Assembly: GCF_015711605.1 (NCBI RefSeq)
Contig: NZ_JABTEZ010000001.1
Coordinates: 462,001 to 526,000 of the forward strand
Origin: Planomonospora sp. ID67723
GTDB lineage: Bacteria > Actinomycetota > Actinomycetes > Streptosporangiales > Streptosporangiaceae
DNA length: 64,000 nt
Direction of reading: 5' to 3'
The notes under the pieces were generated by a model, which was not told where the DNA came from, did not search any database, and worked only from the letters and a program-made list of their open reading frames with translations. Positions 54,697 through 63,532 of the stretch are shown here, in pieces. The translations under genes were made by a program, and so were the position numbers. Position 1 is the stretch's first letter. Every line of letters begins with the position of its first letter.

Positions 54697-55860
54697 TCAG
54701 CCCGTCGGCCGGGTCGGTTCGGCCGCCTCGTCAGCCGATCCGGCCCGCCCGCCGCAGAACACCATGTCGACGAGCCTCTGCTGGGCCTTCTGGAACGCCT
54801 CGGCCGTGGCGGCGAAGTCGAGCGCGGCGTCCCCGGTGGTCAGCGAGGCGGTCAGGGTCCTACTGCCGTCGGGCGTGCTGTACATCAGCGCCCCCCAGCC
54901 GAAGAAGCCGCCGTTGTGGGTGATGACGGTGCCGCCGCAGTCCGTCTCCTGCACGAACACCCCCAGGCCGTAGCCGATCCTGGGGTACGGCGTGCACATC
55001 TCCGCCAGCAGCGGGGCCGGAATGAGCTCGCCACCCACCAGCGCGGCGATGAACGTGTGGAGATCCTCGGTGGTCGAGATCATGTCACCGGCGGCGGAGA
55101 TCCAGGAGGGGCTCATGCGGGTGACGTCGACCACCTTCCACTGGCCGGCGTCCTCGTACCGGTAGTAGCCGTGGGCGTGGGGCTCGGGGATCTCCGGCGA
55201 GGCGCCCGGCACCACGGTGCCCGACAGCCCGAGCGGGCCCAAGATCCGCCGCTGCATCTCCTCGGCGAGCGGGCGGCCGGTGACCTTCTCGATCAGCAAC
55301 TTGGCCAGCACGTAGTTGGTGTTGGAGTAGCTCCAGTCGGTCCCCGGCTCGAACCGCACCGGCTTGGACAACGCCAGCCGTACCAGCTCCTCCGGCTGGT
55401 AGGTGTGGGACAGACTGTCCACGTATTCCTGGCCCTGCCAGGGGATCCCCGGCGCGGACGTCCCGTCGGGGTAGTACTCGCCGGTGAAGTTGAACAACCC
55501 GCTCGTGTGCTGCAGCAGCATCCGCACCGTGATCCGCCGGTCCAGGCCGAACTCGGGCAGGTAGTCGTCCGCCGGGGCGTCCAGCCCGACCTCGCCGTCG
55601 GCCACCAGTTGCAGCACCAGGGTCGCGACGAAGGTCTTGGTGTTGCTGCCGATCCGGAAGTGGCCGTTCGTCGCCGGCTCGGCGGTCTCGCCCAGCTTGC
55701 GCACCCCGGCGCTGCCGGCCCACTCGCCCCGCTCATCGTGCACGCGGAGCTGCACCCCGGCGAAACCGGAATCGACGATCTCCTGGATGGCCTTCTGCAG
55801 CTCCGGGCGAGCCTGCCCGGTCTGCGGGGTGGTCGTGTCCTGGTCGGCAAGGGTGGACAT
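54697..55860 (-). CDS. serine hydrolase, class C beta-lactamase/DD-peptidase family
   Basis: 387 residues, ATG at 55860 with GAAGGAG. No signal peptide, so cytoplasmic or exported by another route. S72-N-T-K75 (RIGSNTKTFVAT), Y178-S-N180 (WSYSNTNYVLAKLL) and HNGG (third motif, in place of KTG) make a complete active site of the D-Ala-D-Ala carboxypeptidase/esterase branch. The last ~25 residues are polar and probably disordered. Neighbour of a decayed LysR-type gene that may have regulated it. Confidence 0.9.
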   Translation of the reverse strand: MSTLADQDTTTPQTGQARPELQKAIQEIVDSGFAGVQLRVHDERGEWAGSAGVRKLGETAEPATNGHFRIGSNTKTFVATLVLQLVADGEVGLDAPADDYLPEFGLDRRITVRMLLQHTSGLFNFTGEYYPDGTSAPGIPWQGQEYVDSLSHTYQPEELVRLALSKPVRFEPGTDWSYSNTNYVLAKLLIEKVTGRPLAEEMQRRILGPLGLSGTVVPGASPEIPEPHAHGYYRYEDAGQWKVVDVTRMSPSWISAAGDMISTTEDLHTFIAALVGGELIPAPLLAEMCTPYPRIGYGLGVFVQETDCGGTVITHNGGFFGWGALMYSTPDGSRTLTASLTTGDAALDFAATAEAFQKAQQRLVDMVFCGGRAGSADEAAEPTRPTG

Positions 55861-56199
55861 GGTGGCGTGCTCCTTCGAATCTGTTACGAAATCCAGGTGA
55901 ACGGACGGATGGCGGACCGCGGTCCCGTTGGTGCCCGAGTTATCGAGATTGCTCGGGCCGGGTCGCCCGAGGAGATCTCACCCGGCCTTGAGGCCGCGAT
56001 GGCTGAACCGTTCATGGCCTCCACCATCGCCGACCGCTCTGATACCGGGCCGTTGCCGTCCTGACGTGGCCGCTGACGCGGCACCGCATGGTCGGCTCGA
56101 CGGCCGGCCAGGCAGAGGGCCCCGATGATCTCGCCGGCCGTCCCGGAGGGCGGGATCGCCACCCGTGGCGCGCGCCGGCCAGACGACCAAGCAGCGGGA

Positions 56200-56630
56200 A
56201 CGCAACGCCGGCGCTCCCTCTTCGGGCGCACCAGCCGAGCCGTACGGCTCCCGCACCAGCCCGTACGGCAACGCGTCCATGTCCTTGACGGGCGGATAGA
56301 CGATGTCAGGACGGGGAAAGTACCAGCTCACGTGGACCGGGAAGAGGGTGACGGCCTCGCCCGGGACCGTGTGCATGAAGATTTCCTCGATGTTGTTCAC
56401 GGTGGCGGTGCGATCGATCAACCGGCCTTCGGGGGTGAGCTCCGGGACGCAGCGGTCGAACCAGCAGCCGGGCGCGGAAGGTCTCCCAGTAGCGGCGCAG
56501 CTCCTGGATGTTGGCCGGGAACAGCCTCACCCGGAGCGTGCCGGTCTTACCGCGTGCGGCCAGCCGCACCCGCTCCGAGGTCTGCGCCAGGCCCTGGTGC
56601 AGCGGACGCAGACCGTCCTCTGATCCGCAC
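56200..56630 (-). pseudogene. LysR-type regulator, internally deleted
   Basis: Reverse strand: SERVRLAARGKTGTLRVRLF ... IQELRRYWETFRA is the linker and first strand of a LysR effector domain. About 100 residues are then missing and the frame shifts to RLIDRTATVNNIEEIFMHTV ... FPRPDIVYPPVKDMDALPYG, the effector-domain end. The HTH is also gone; an IS-B scar lies on that side. 55861-56199 shows no other gene. Confidence 0.65.
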
Positions 56631-56635
56631 AGGGT

Positions 56636-56673
56636 CCTGTGCCGCTTCGAAACCCATCACACAGGGCTTGAGT
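56636..56673 (-). mobile_element. IS-B left-end scar
   Basis: CCTGTGCCGCTTCGAAACCC (three mismatches to the IS-B end) followed by ATCACACAGGGCTTGAG. Confidence 0.6.
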
Positions 56674-56687
56674 CACGCGGCCACGCG

Positions 56688-57116
56688 TCACGGCAGCTGC
56701 CGACGCAGCCACGCGGGGTCGGGGTTGACGTGCGGCACACCGGCGAGCAGCACGGTCGGCACCGTCTCATCACCTCCGGTGGCGGCCCGCACCGCCGCGG
56801 CGCCGTCCGGGTCGCGCCAGATGTCGACCCAGTGCACCCGGCGGGCGTCCCGGCCCAGCCGGATCCGCAGCCGCAGGCAGTACCGGCAGCCCGGCCGCCA
56901 GTAGACGATCGGGCGGCCGTCGGCCGCGCTGCGGCGCCGCGCCTCCGCGTCGGTGACCGATGCCGGGAACGCCCACGGCGAGAGCGCCCCGGCCAGCAGC
57001 AGGAAAGCCAGCGACCAGACGGCGGCCGCGCCCGGTGACCCGCCGGCGATCTGCCGGGCCGCCACGACCAGACCGGAAACGGCGAGCACCATCGGCACCG
57101 TCCACCTGCGCATCAT
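56688..57116 (-). CDS. membrane-anchored mycoredoxin/glutaredoxin-like protein
   Basis: 142 residues. Two N-terminal helices (VPMVLAVSGLVVAA, AVWSLAFLLLAGALSPWAF), then a glutaredoxin fold: IVYWRPGCRYCLRLRIRLGR with C77-x-x-C80, VHWVDIWRDPDGAAAVRAATGGDETVP (cis-Pro after TVP) and TVLLAG. Mycoredoxins reduce mycothiol-mixed disulfides in actinobacteria; membrane-tethered forms are known. Divergent from the TetR gene over a double palindrome, so probably repressed by it. Confidence 0.88.
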   Translation of the reverse strand: MMRRWTVPMVLAVSGLVVAARQIAGGSPGAAAVWSLAFLLLAGALSPWAFPASVTDAEARRRSAADGRPIVYWRPGCRYCLRLRIRLGRDARRVHWVDIWRDPDGAAAVRAATGGDETVPTVLLAGVPHVNPDPAWLRRQLP

Positions 57117-57135
57117 GGTCGCGCACGCTATCCCT

Positions 57136-57186
57136 CACTTGACTGAACGGTCAAGCAGGGCTAACTTTTGACCGTTCGGTCAAGTG
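57136..57186. promoter_or_regulatory. double TetR operator
   Basis: CACTTGACTGAACGGTCAA and TTGACCGTTCGGTCAAGTG form a large inverted repeat (one mismatch), and each arm is itself a TTGACnGnnCnGTCAA palindrome. It covers both divergent promoters. Confidence 0.8.
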
Positions 57187-57198
57187 AGGAGAGCGGTC

Positions 57199-57792
57199 AT
57201 GCCGGGCGACACCCGAGAACGCATCGTCGCGGTGGCCCGCGACCTCGTCCACGGCGCGTCGCTGTCGGCGGTCAGCATCGACGACGTCTGCCGGGCCGCC
57301 GGCGTCCACAAGGGCAGCCTGTACCACTTCTTCCCCTCCAAGGACGCCCTCGGCGCCGCCGTGCTGGAACTCAACTGGGCGATGATGAGCACGGTGCTGG
57401 ACGAGGCGTTCGCCGACGACGTGGCCCCGCTGACGCGCATCGACCGGTTCGTCGACGGCTTCGTGCGGATGCTGACGCTGACGCGCCGGCAGATGGACAT
57501 CACTCCCGGCTGCCCGCTGGGAAACCTCACCGCCGAACTGGCTGCCCGCCAAGGTGACATCCGTGCCCGTCTCGTGCGCATCCTGCAGGCGTGGACGCGC
57601 TATTTCGCCGATGCGATCAGTGAGGCCAGAGGTCGTGGCGAGATCGAACCAACGGTCGACCCGAACGCGGCGGCCACGCGCGTGCTCGCCCATCTGCAAG
57701 GACTCGCGCTGCTGGCCAAGGCCCATGACGACCCGGACCTCGTGCTGAGCCTCAAAGACGATCTGCCCGTGCTGCTGAGCCCGGCCCGCTGA
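57199..57792 (+). CDS. TetR-family regulator
   Basis: 197 residues from the ATG at 57199 (GAGGAG 8 bp upstream). HTH MPGDTRERIVAVARDLVHGA ... SIDDVCRAAGVHKGSLYHFFPSKDAL, followed by a TetR_C-type domain with the PGCPLGNLTAELA block of the AcrR/YxaF-like group, often linked to quinone or thiol stress. Autoregulation through the double operator is likely. Confidence 0.9.
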   Translation: MPGDTRERIVAVARDLVHGASLSAVSIDDVCRAAGVHKGSLYHFFPSKDALGAAVLELNWAMMSTVLDEAFADDVAPLTRIDRFVDGFVRMLTLTRRQMDITPGCPLGNLTAELAARQGDIRARLVRILQAWTRYFADAISEARGRGEIEPTVDPNAAATRVLAHLQGLALLAKAHDDPDLVLSLKDDLPVLLSPAR

Positions 57793-58071
57793 GCCGCTCC
57801 TCGCCAAGCGGGGCGCTTCGCATGCCCGACGATCTGACCGTTGAGTCAACCGCCGTGCGCCAGGAGGAGAGGAACGACGGTTTCCCCACCCGCCGCCCCT
57901 GCCCACCCTCGACGGAGGCCGCTCCGGCGACCGCCTCCGCTCCGTGCTCGTCGACACCCGCGAGGCCCATCCCGGCGATCCGGTTGCGATCCCCCGTCGA
58001 TGTCTGCGGCATGACGGGCAGGCTGTGGATGCGGCGGGGGACGCCCCGTACCGTGGGCGGCGGGGAGGTCG

Positions 58072-58887
58072 ATGATGCTCGTCTGGATCACGCGGGGCGC
58101 GCTGGCCCTGCTCGTGCTCGCGCTCCTGGTGGTCGGCCTGGCCTGGCTGTTCCAGCGCAGTCTGATCTACCTGCCCGACCGCTCCCCGGTTCCGCCCGCC
58201 GCCACGGTCCTGCCCGGGGCGCGCGACGTCACCCTCACCACCGCCGACGGCCTGCGCCTGGGCGCCTGGTACGTCCCCGCCACCGGGCCCGCGCGAGGCG
58301 TGTCGGTGCTCGTCGCGGGCGGCAACGCGGGCAACCGCGCGCACCGGGCGCCGCTCGCCCGCGCCCTGGCCGCCCGAGGGTTGCCGGTGCTGCTCATGGA
58401 CTACCGGGGATACGGCGGCAACCCCGGCCGGCCCAGCGAGGCCGGGCTGGCCCTGGACGTCCGGGCCGCGCGAGAGCACCTGGCCCGCTCCGGCGACGCC
58501 CTGATCTACTTCGGGGAGAGCCTGGGCGCGGCCGTGGTCACGGAACTGGCCACCGAGCACCCTCCCGCGGCGCTGCTGCTGCGCTCTCCTTTCACCGACC
58601 TGGCCGACGCCGGTCAGGTGAACTATCCCTTCCTGCCGGTGCGCCCCCTGCTGTGGGACCGCTTCCCGGTGACCGGGCATCTGGCGAACGTGCGCGTGCC
58701 CACGACGGTCGTCTTCGGCTCCCGCGACACGATCGTGCCCGCCCGCCTGAGCCGGGCGGTGGCCGAGGCGGCACAGGGGCCGGTCAGCAGCGTCGAGATC
58801 GCGGGCGCGGGCCACAACGACCGCGTCTTCCTGGACGGCCCCGAACTGGTGGACGCGGTTCTGGACCTGGCCGGCCGGGCGGCCTGA
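58072..58887 (+). CDS. membrane-anchored alpha/beta hydrolase (ABHD13-like)
   Basis: 271 residues, ATG with GGGGAGG. One N-terminal helix (ALALLVLALLVVGLAWLF), then ERSLIYLPD-like QRSLIYLPDRSPV, the hallmark of bacterial/ABHD13-type hydrolases; oxyanion region VLVAGGNAGNR; nucleophile in YFGESLGAAV; Asp in FGSRDTIVP; His in GAGHNDRVF. Function unknown in bacteria. 57793-58071 upstream shows no gene. Confidence 0.87.
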   Translation: MMLVWITRGALALLVLALLVVGLAWLFQRSLIYLPDRSPVPPAATVLPGARDVTLTTADGLRLGAWYVPATGPARGVSVLVAGGNAGNRAHRAPLARALAARGLPVLLMDYRGYGGNPGRPSEAGLALDVRAAREHLARSGDALIYFGESLGAAVVTELATEHPPAALLLRSPFTDLADAGQVNYPFLPVRPLLWDRFPVTGHLANVRVPTTVVFGSRDTIVPARLSRAVAEAAQGPVSSVEIAGAGHNDRVFLDGPELVDAVLDLAGRAA

Positions 58888-59081
58888 CGGCTTGACGAAG
58901 CCGTCCCCCGGTTCCGCCGAGAGCGACGCCCGGCGTCAGGAGCGGATTGCGTCTGCCGGCCAGCCCGTCGGCATCGCGCTGGGCCCGTCCGTCACCCGAG
59001 CCGACCGTCCTGAATGCCTTCAGCCCCGACAGTCGGCCTGCGGGGCCGTTCCCTGAAAGCGTCGCCGTCGCAGTCGTGGAA

Positions 59082-59126
59082 TCGACCGGGTCAAGCGCCC
59101 TACGATGGCTTCCGGATCGGTGCAGG
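59082..59126 (-). mobile_element. IS-B right-end scar
   Basis: GGTCAAGCGCCCTACGATGG then CTTCCGGATCGGTGCAGG resembles the IS-B right end (GTCAAGCGCCCTGCGACGAC, TTTTGAAGCGGTACACC at 25076-25114). Outside the main island, so IS-B was also active in the chromosome. Confidence 0.5.
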
Positions 59127-59169
59127 CGTTCTCGCTGGAGAGCGTGAAGCCGATCGCCCACGAGGTGCG

Positions 59170-60033
59170 TCACCATCCGCCTTCGAAGAAGGCCAGGAGC
59201 GCCGGCGCCGAGTCTGCCGCGCTGCTCGTGTTCGCCACACCGATAACGATCATGAACAGCGACGACAACGCCGAGAGAACACCGAACGATCCCAGCACGC
59301 GCCTCGTCCGCCTGTCGGACGACCCCGTTCTCGCGAACTTCTTCCACGACACGGCGCTCACGCCGATGAGGACGACCGACACGACCGCAGCGGCCCCGGC
59401 CAGCACCACGTGATACCGGGCGAAGTCGCCGATCATCATCTCGAGGGCGGGCGGGGTCTGGTCTCCCGCGCTCAGAGACGCAGCCAGTCGCTGCCTGATC
59501 TGGTCGAGCGTATCGGCGAGCTCTCCGTCGGCCGCGCCGACCGTCAGCAGCGACAGCAGCGAGGCGAAGGGCGCTACCGTGCCCTGAACGTTGGCCATCA
59601 CCAGCAGCAACGAGCACAACGCGAGCACCGTGACGAGAACGCCGGCCGACGCGAGGGCGGCCCTCCGTCCCGCGCCGAGACCGCCGACCCTCAGGAATGC
59701 CTTCCAGACAAGGACGCCGAGTGCGACGAGCACGGTCAGCAGGATCGCGGCGATCACGGCCTTGGCCACGTGGTAACGGACCCAGTAGTCGACGACCTTC
59801 TTCAAGCTCGGAGAGAGATCCCGACCGCCGGAATTCCAATACTCGACGAACGCCTCGCGGAGGGCCTCGATGAGGTCGCGCTGATCGGCGAAGCCGCCGC
59901 CCGGCCCGCTCGCCGCCAGCGTGCGCGGGGCGACGACGAAGGCGGCGGCGAGGGCGGCGGCGAGGCCGACGAGCACGGCGGGCACACGACCGGAGACACC
60001 TGCGGATCGCGATGGGGCTGTGGGACTGTGCAA
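59170..60033 (-). CDS. membrane protein with large extracytoplasmic loops, unknown
   Basis: 287 residues, apparently starting at the TTG at 60033, where GAAGGA gives the only good ribosome site. N-terminal signal-anchor (VPAVLVGLAAALAAAFVVAP), an external segment (GGFADQRDLIEALREAFVEYWNSGG), two helices, a second external segment (ELADTLDQIRQRLAASLSAG), and two C-terminal helices. The repeated layout (helix-rich loop plus two TM) suggests an internal duplication. Divergent from the sensor kinase at 60420, across the palindrome at 60224, so possibly co-regulated with it. Confidence 0.7.
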   Translation of the reverse strand: MHSPTAPSRSAGVSGRVPAVLVGLAAALAAAFVVAPRTLAASGPGGGFADQRDLIEALREAFVEYWNSGGRDLSPSLKKVVDYWVRYHVAKAVIAAILLTVLVALGVLVWKAFLRVGGLGAGRRAALASAGVLVTVLALCSLLLVMANVQGTVAPFASLLSLLTVGAADGELADTLDQIRQRLAASLSAGDQTPPALEMMIGDFARYHVVLAGAAAVVSVVLIGVSAVSWKKFARTGSSDRRTRRVLGSFGVLSALSSLFMIVIGVANTSSAADSAPALLAFFEGGW

Positions 60034-60223
60034 GGAGGTTCCTTCGGTTCGATCGAATGCGGAGACGGCGCGCCGACCTGCGGGTTCGCCGGTCGAGGGA
60101 CCGGTGCGGCAGGCCGTGCCGGGGATTGTCCGCGCGCGCCGACGGGTTGTGACGCCGTTGGCATCCCGATCACCATTCCGCACCGGCGGGCGCCCGGTCA
60201 CCGGGGTACGCCCGACACTCGGG

Positions 60224-60241
60224 GGTGGGGCCTGCCCCACC
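60224..60241. promoter_or_regulatory. palindromic operator GGTGGGGC-CT-GCCCCACC
   Basis: Perfect 8-bp inverted repeat between two divergent genes in a 386-bp gap; related to 22953-22972. Confidence 0.6.
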
Positions 60242-60419
60242 TCTCGGGGCGGAGCGGGCGGGCCTCGATGGGGATTCTCCGTCGTGGTCGATCCAGCCGA
60301 GCGGTGGTGAGCCGAGGGTGGATCTGGTCCCAGGCCGTCGCCGGCCCGGTCCCGTGGCGGTCGATGTCCACGGTTCGGCTGTCCGGGCTCGCCCCGGGGC
60401 TCCGAATTAGGCTGGGGCC

Positions 60420-61760
60420 ATGACCGGATCGTTCCCCTCCGCGGTCTGGCACCGGTGGCGGCCGGGCGTCAGGCTCGCCTTCCGCACGGGATGCCGCACG
60501 ATCGTGGAGTCGCTGTACCTGCTCACCGCGCCGTTGACCGCCGCCGCCGGCCTGCTGCTGGTATTCGCCGGTCTGTGCATCGCAGCGGTCGGCTCGCTGG
60601 TGCCGGGCGGGTCGCCGGTCGTGGCCGGCGGTTTGACGCCGGTGCGGTGGTTCGCCGATGTGGAACGGTGGCGGATCGCCAAGGTGCGTGCGTCGGCCGC
60701 CGGGGCGGGGGGCGTGGGCCGGTGGCGGAGACCGAAGGAGACGGCCGCCGCGTCCGACCCGGGGTTGTGGCTCGGCGTGGCGCACGCGGTGGTGGTGCTC
60801 CCCGTCGCTCTGGTCACTTCGGTGGTGACGGTGCTGTGGTGGTTCGTCGGCCTCGGCGGCAGCACGTCCGCCCTGCGCAACCTTTACTCGTCCGCTGAGC
60901 AGATGCGGCCCATGACCCTGACCGTGGGCAGCGCCGAGTCCCACATCGCCTTGAGCCTGGGGCTGATGTCGCCGACCGAGCGGCTCGCCTTCGGGACCGC
61001 GGTCGGCCTGCTGCTGTTGCTCACCTTGCCGCTGATGACCCGGGCGTGCGTCGCCGCCCAGGCCGGACTGGGGCAGACGCTGCTGTCTGACGCGTCCGCG
61101 TTGCACCGCAGGATCAGCGGACTGGAGCAGGAGCGGGACACCGCCCGCGCGCAGACCGTCGCCGCGGTGACGGCCGAGGCGACCGCGCTGCGCCGGCTCG
61201 AGCGCGACATCCACGACGGGCCCCAGCAGCGGCTGGTCCGCCTGGCGATGGAACTGGGCCGCGCCCAGCACCACTTCGACAGCAGGCCGGAGGTCGTCCG
61301 CGCGGCGCTCGCCGACGCGCTCGTCCAAACCGAGGAGGCGCTGGACGAGCTACGGGCCCTGTCGCGTGGCATCGCCCCGCCGATCCTCGTCGACCGCGGC
61401 CTGCGCGCGGCGTTCACCGCCCTGGCCGCGCGCTCGACCGTGCCCGTTGAGATCGACGCCGACCCCCTGAGTCGCCGGCTGGACGCTGCCGTCGAGACGG
61501 CCGCGTACTTCGTGATCGCCGAGGCGCTGACCAACGTGGCCAAGCACAGTCGCGCCGACCGGTGTGCGATCGGACTGCGCCACGGTGGGGGAAGCTTGCG
61601 AGTCTGGGTGGCGGACGACGGAGTGGGCGGCGCCGCGCTGGACAAGGGACACGGGTTGCGTGGGCTGGAAGACCGGCTGCACGCGGCCGGCGGCCGGCTG
61701 CGGCTCACCAGTCCCTACGGCGGCCCGACGACGATCACCGCGGAACTGCCGTGCTGCTGA
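60420..61760 (+). CDS. NarL-type histidine kinase with Sensor domain
   Basis: 446 residues. N-terminal Sensor domain with two pairs of helices (about 30-70 and 120-210), coiled linker RRISGLEQERDTARAQTVAAV, HisKA_3 box RRLERDIHDGPQQRLVRLAM with H265, N-box IAEALTNVAKHSRADRC, VADDGVGG, GHGLRGLEDRLHAAGGRL. A complete relative of the truncated protein at 22188. The 3' end overlaps the regulator GTG at 61751. Confidence 0.93.
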   Translation: MTGSFPSAVWHRWRPGVRLAFRTGCRTIVESLYLLTAPLTAAAGLLLVFAGLCIAAVGSLVPGGSPVVAGGLTPVRWFADVERWRIAKVRASAAGAGGVGRWRRPKETAAASDPGLWLGVAHAVVVLPVALVTSVVTVLWWFVGLGGSTSALRNLYSSAEQMRPMTLTVGSAESHIALSLGLMSPTERLAFGTAVGLLLLLTLPLMTRACVAAQAGLGQTLLSDASALHRRISGLEQERDTARAQTVAAVTAEATALRRLERDIHDGPQQRLVRLAMELGRAQHHFDSRPEVVRAALADALVQTEEALDELRALSRGIAPPILVDRGLRAAFTALAARSTVPVEIDADPLSRRLDAAVETAAYFVIAEALTNVAKHSRADRCAIGLRHGGGSLRVWVADDGVGGAALDKGHGLRGLEDRLHAAGGRLRLTSPYGGPTTITAELPCC

Positions 61761-62458
61761 ACCCGCACGAAGCAGTGCCCGAACCGCCACCGGAGCGCGC
61801 GGTGCGCGGTCCGCTGCGCATCGTCCTGGCCGACGATGCGGTACTGCTGCGCGAGGGTCTGGTCCGTCTGCTCTCCGAGGACGGTCACCACGTGGTGGCC
61901 GCGGTCGGTGACGGCCCGGCCCTGGTCGAGGCGGTGCTCAGACACCGCCCGGACGTGTCGATCGTCGATGTGCGGATGCCGCCGACCTACACGGACGAGG
62001 GCTTGCGCGCGGCGATCACGGCCCGCTCGCAACTGCCTGGGGCCCCCATGCTGGTGCTCAGTCAGTATGTGGAGGCGTCCTACGCCGGTGATCTGCTCAT
62101 GGACGGCGCCGGTGCGGTCGGCTACCTGCTGAAGAACCGGGTCGCCAGGGTCGAGGAGTTCCTGGATGCCCTGGATCGGGTCGCCCGGGGCGCGACGGTG
62201 CTCGACCCGCAGGTCGTTGCGCAGTTGCTGGCCGGCCAGCGCCGGGACAACGCCCTGGATGCGCTGACCACGCGTGAACGGCAGCTCCTGGCGCTGATGG
62301 CCGAGGGTCATTCCAACACGGCCATCGCCGAGCGCCTGGTGGTCTCCGCCAGCACGGTGGAAAAGCACATCGGCAATGTCTTCGCCAAGCTCGGCCTGCC
62401 GCCCGACGACGCCCGGCACCGTCGGGTGCTCGCTGTCCTGACCTACCTCAGGGGCTGA
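61751..62458 (+). CDS. NarL/LuxR-family response regulator
   Basis: 235 residues from the GTG at 61751 (overlap 10 bp with the kinase; GTG at 61802 would remove a disordered N-terminus). Receiver D73 (SIVDVRMPPTYTDEG, the motif of this regulator subgroup), switch region VLSQYVEASYAGDLL and LLKNR, LuxR HTH LTTRERQLLALMAEGHSNTAIAERLVV. May bind the palindrome at 60224. Confidence 0.92.
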   Translation: MLLNPHEAVPEPPPERAVRGPLRIVLADDAVLLREGLVRLLSEDGHHVVAAVGDGPALVEAVLRHRPDVSIVDVRMPPTYTDEGLRAAITARSQLPGAPMLVLSQYVEASYAGDLLMDGAGAVGYLLKNRVARVEEFLDALDRVARGATVLDPQVVAQLLAGQRRDNALDALTTRERQLLALMAEGHSNTAIAERLVVSASTVEKHIGNVFAKLGLPPDDARHRRVLAVLTYLRG

Positions 62459-62498
62459 CCACGGCCCGTCCGCACCCGCCCTCGGCGGGACCCTCCTG

Positions 62499-62575
62499 TG
62501 CGCCTGCCGGAAATCACGTCCATGCGGCCCAAGCGGCATGGGAGTGCTCGCGGAGGACTCTCCTCAGCGTATGTA
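62499..62575 (-). mobile_element. IS-A left-end scar
   Basis: TGCGCCTGCCGGAAATCACG continuing to GCGGAGGACTCTCC; matches 2417-2482 with several changes. Confidence 0.6.
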
Positions 62576-62651
62576 CGGGGCGGCGGAGGCGTGTGAAGTA
62601 TGAACTTCGGTGGGATGTGTGACCGTGACGGGCTGCACTAGATTTCCTGCC

Positions 62652-63512
62652 ATGTCACTTGCCAGCATTCCCAGTCCCTCCGAAGGGGTCTGGTATTTGG
62701 GGCCGTTGCCCATCCGCGGCTACACGGTCTGCATCATGCTCGGTGTCGTGGTGGCCGTCGTCATCGCCGAGCGCCGCTGGCGGAATCGCGGCGGGGCGCC
62801 GGGAACCATGCTGGACCTGGTGACGTGGGGGCTCCCGTTCGGCATCGTGGGTGCGCGGCTGTACCACGTCATCACCGACTGGCAGCTGTACTTCGGGCCT
62901 GACGCCCCCCACCGGCCGATCGACGCGGTCCTGATCTGGAGCGACTCCGGACCGGGCTGGCGCGGTCTGGGCGTCTGGGGTGCCATCGCCCTGGGCGGGG
63001 TGGGCGTGTGGATCGCCTGCCGCCGCCGGGGCATCTCCTTGAGCGCGGTCGCCGACACCGTGGCCCCGGCCGTCGCCATCGGTCAGGCCATCGGCCGGTG
63101 GTGCAACTATTTCAACCAGGAGCTGTTCGGCGGTCCGACCGACCTGCCCTGGGGCCTGGTCATCGATGCGGGCCGCCCGGGGACCGTGCCGGGCGTCACC
63201 ACCTATCACCCCACGTTCCTCTACGAGTCGCTGTGGAACCTGGGCCTGGCGCTGGCACTGATCTGGATCGGCAGTCGTTTCGCGCTGCGGCACGGCCGGC
63301 TCTTCGCCCTGTATGTGGCGGGCTACACCGCGGGCCGGTTCTGGATCGAGGGCCTGCGCGTCGACCCGGCCAACGAGATCCTCGGGATGCGGCTGAACCA
63401 GTGGACGTCGATCGTTCTGTTCCTGGGCGCGGTGGCCTACGTCCACCTGACCCGGAACAAGAGGTCGGAGGAGTCTCTGGGCGATGAACGGGTCCCCGCC
63501 GAGGTGAGGTGA
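62652..63512 (+). CDS. lgt: prolipoprotein diacylglyceryl transferase (Lgt)
   Basis: 286 residues. Transfers diacylglycerol from phosphatidylglycerol to the lipobox Cys of prelipoproteins in the plasma membrane. Seven helices; Lgt signature GQAIGRWCNYFNQELFGGPT (essential Arg and Asn) near 147-166, plus LPWGLVID, HPTFLYESLWNLGL and EGLRVDP. Slightly short at the C-terminus relative to actinobacterial housekeeping Lgt, which often has a long tail. An extra paralog is possible since no trp or pyk neighbours are seen. Confidence 0.93.
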   Translation: MSLASIPSPSEGVWYLGPLPIRGYTVCIMLGVVVAVVIAERRWRNRGGAPGTMLDLVTWGLPFGIVGARLYHVITDWQLYFGPDAPHRPIDAVLIWSDSGPGWRGLGVWGAIALGGVGVWIACRRRGISLSAVADTVAPAVAIGQAIGRWCNYFNQELFGGPTDLPWGLVIDAGRPGTVPGVTTYHPTFLYESLWNLGLALALIWIGSRFALRHGRLFALYVAGYTAGRFWIEGLRVDPANEILGMRLNQWTSIVLFLGAVAYVHLTRNKRSEESLGDERVPAEVR

Positions 63513-63532
63513 CCCCGCGCGGCGGATCCTCC

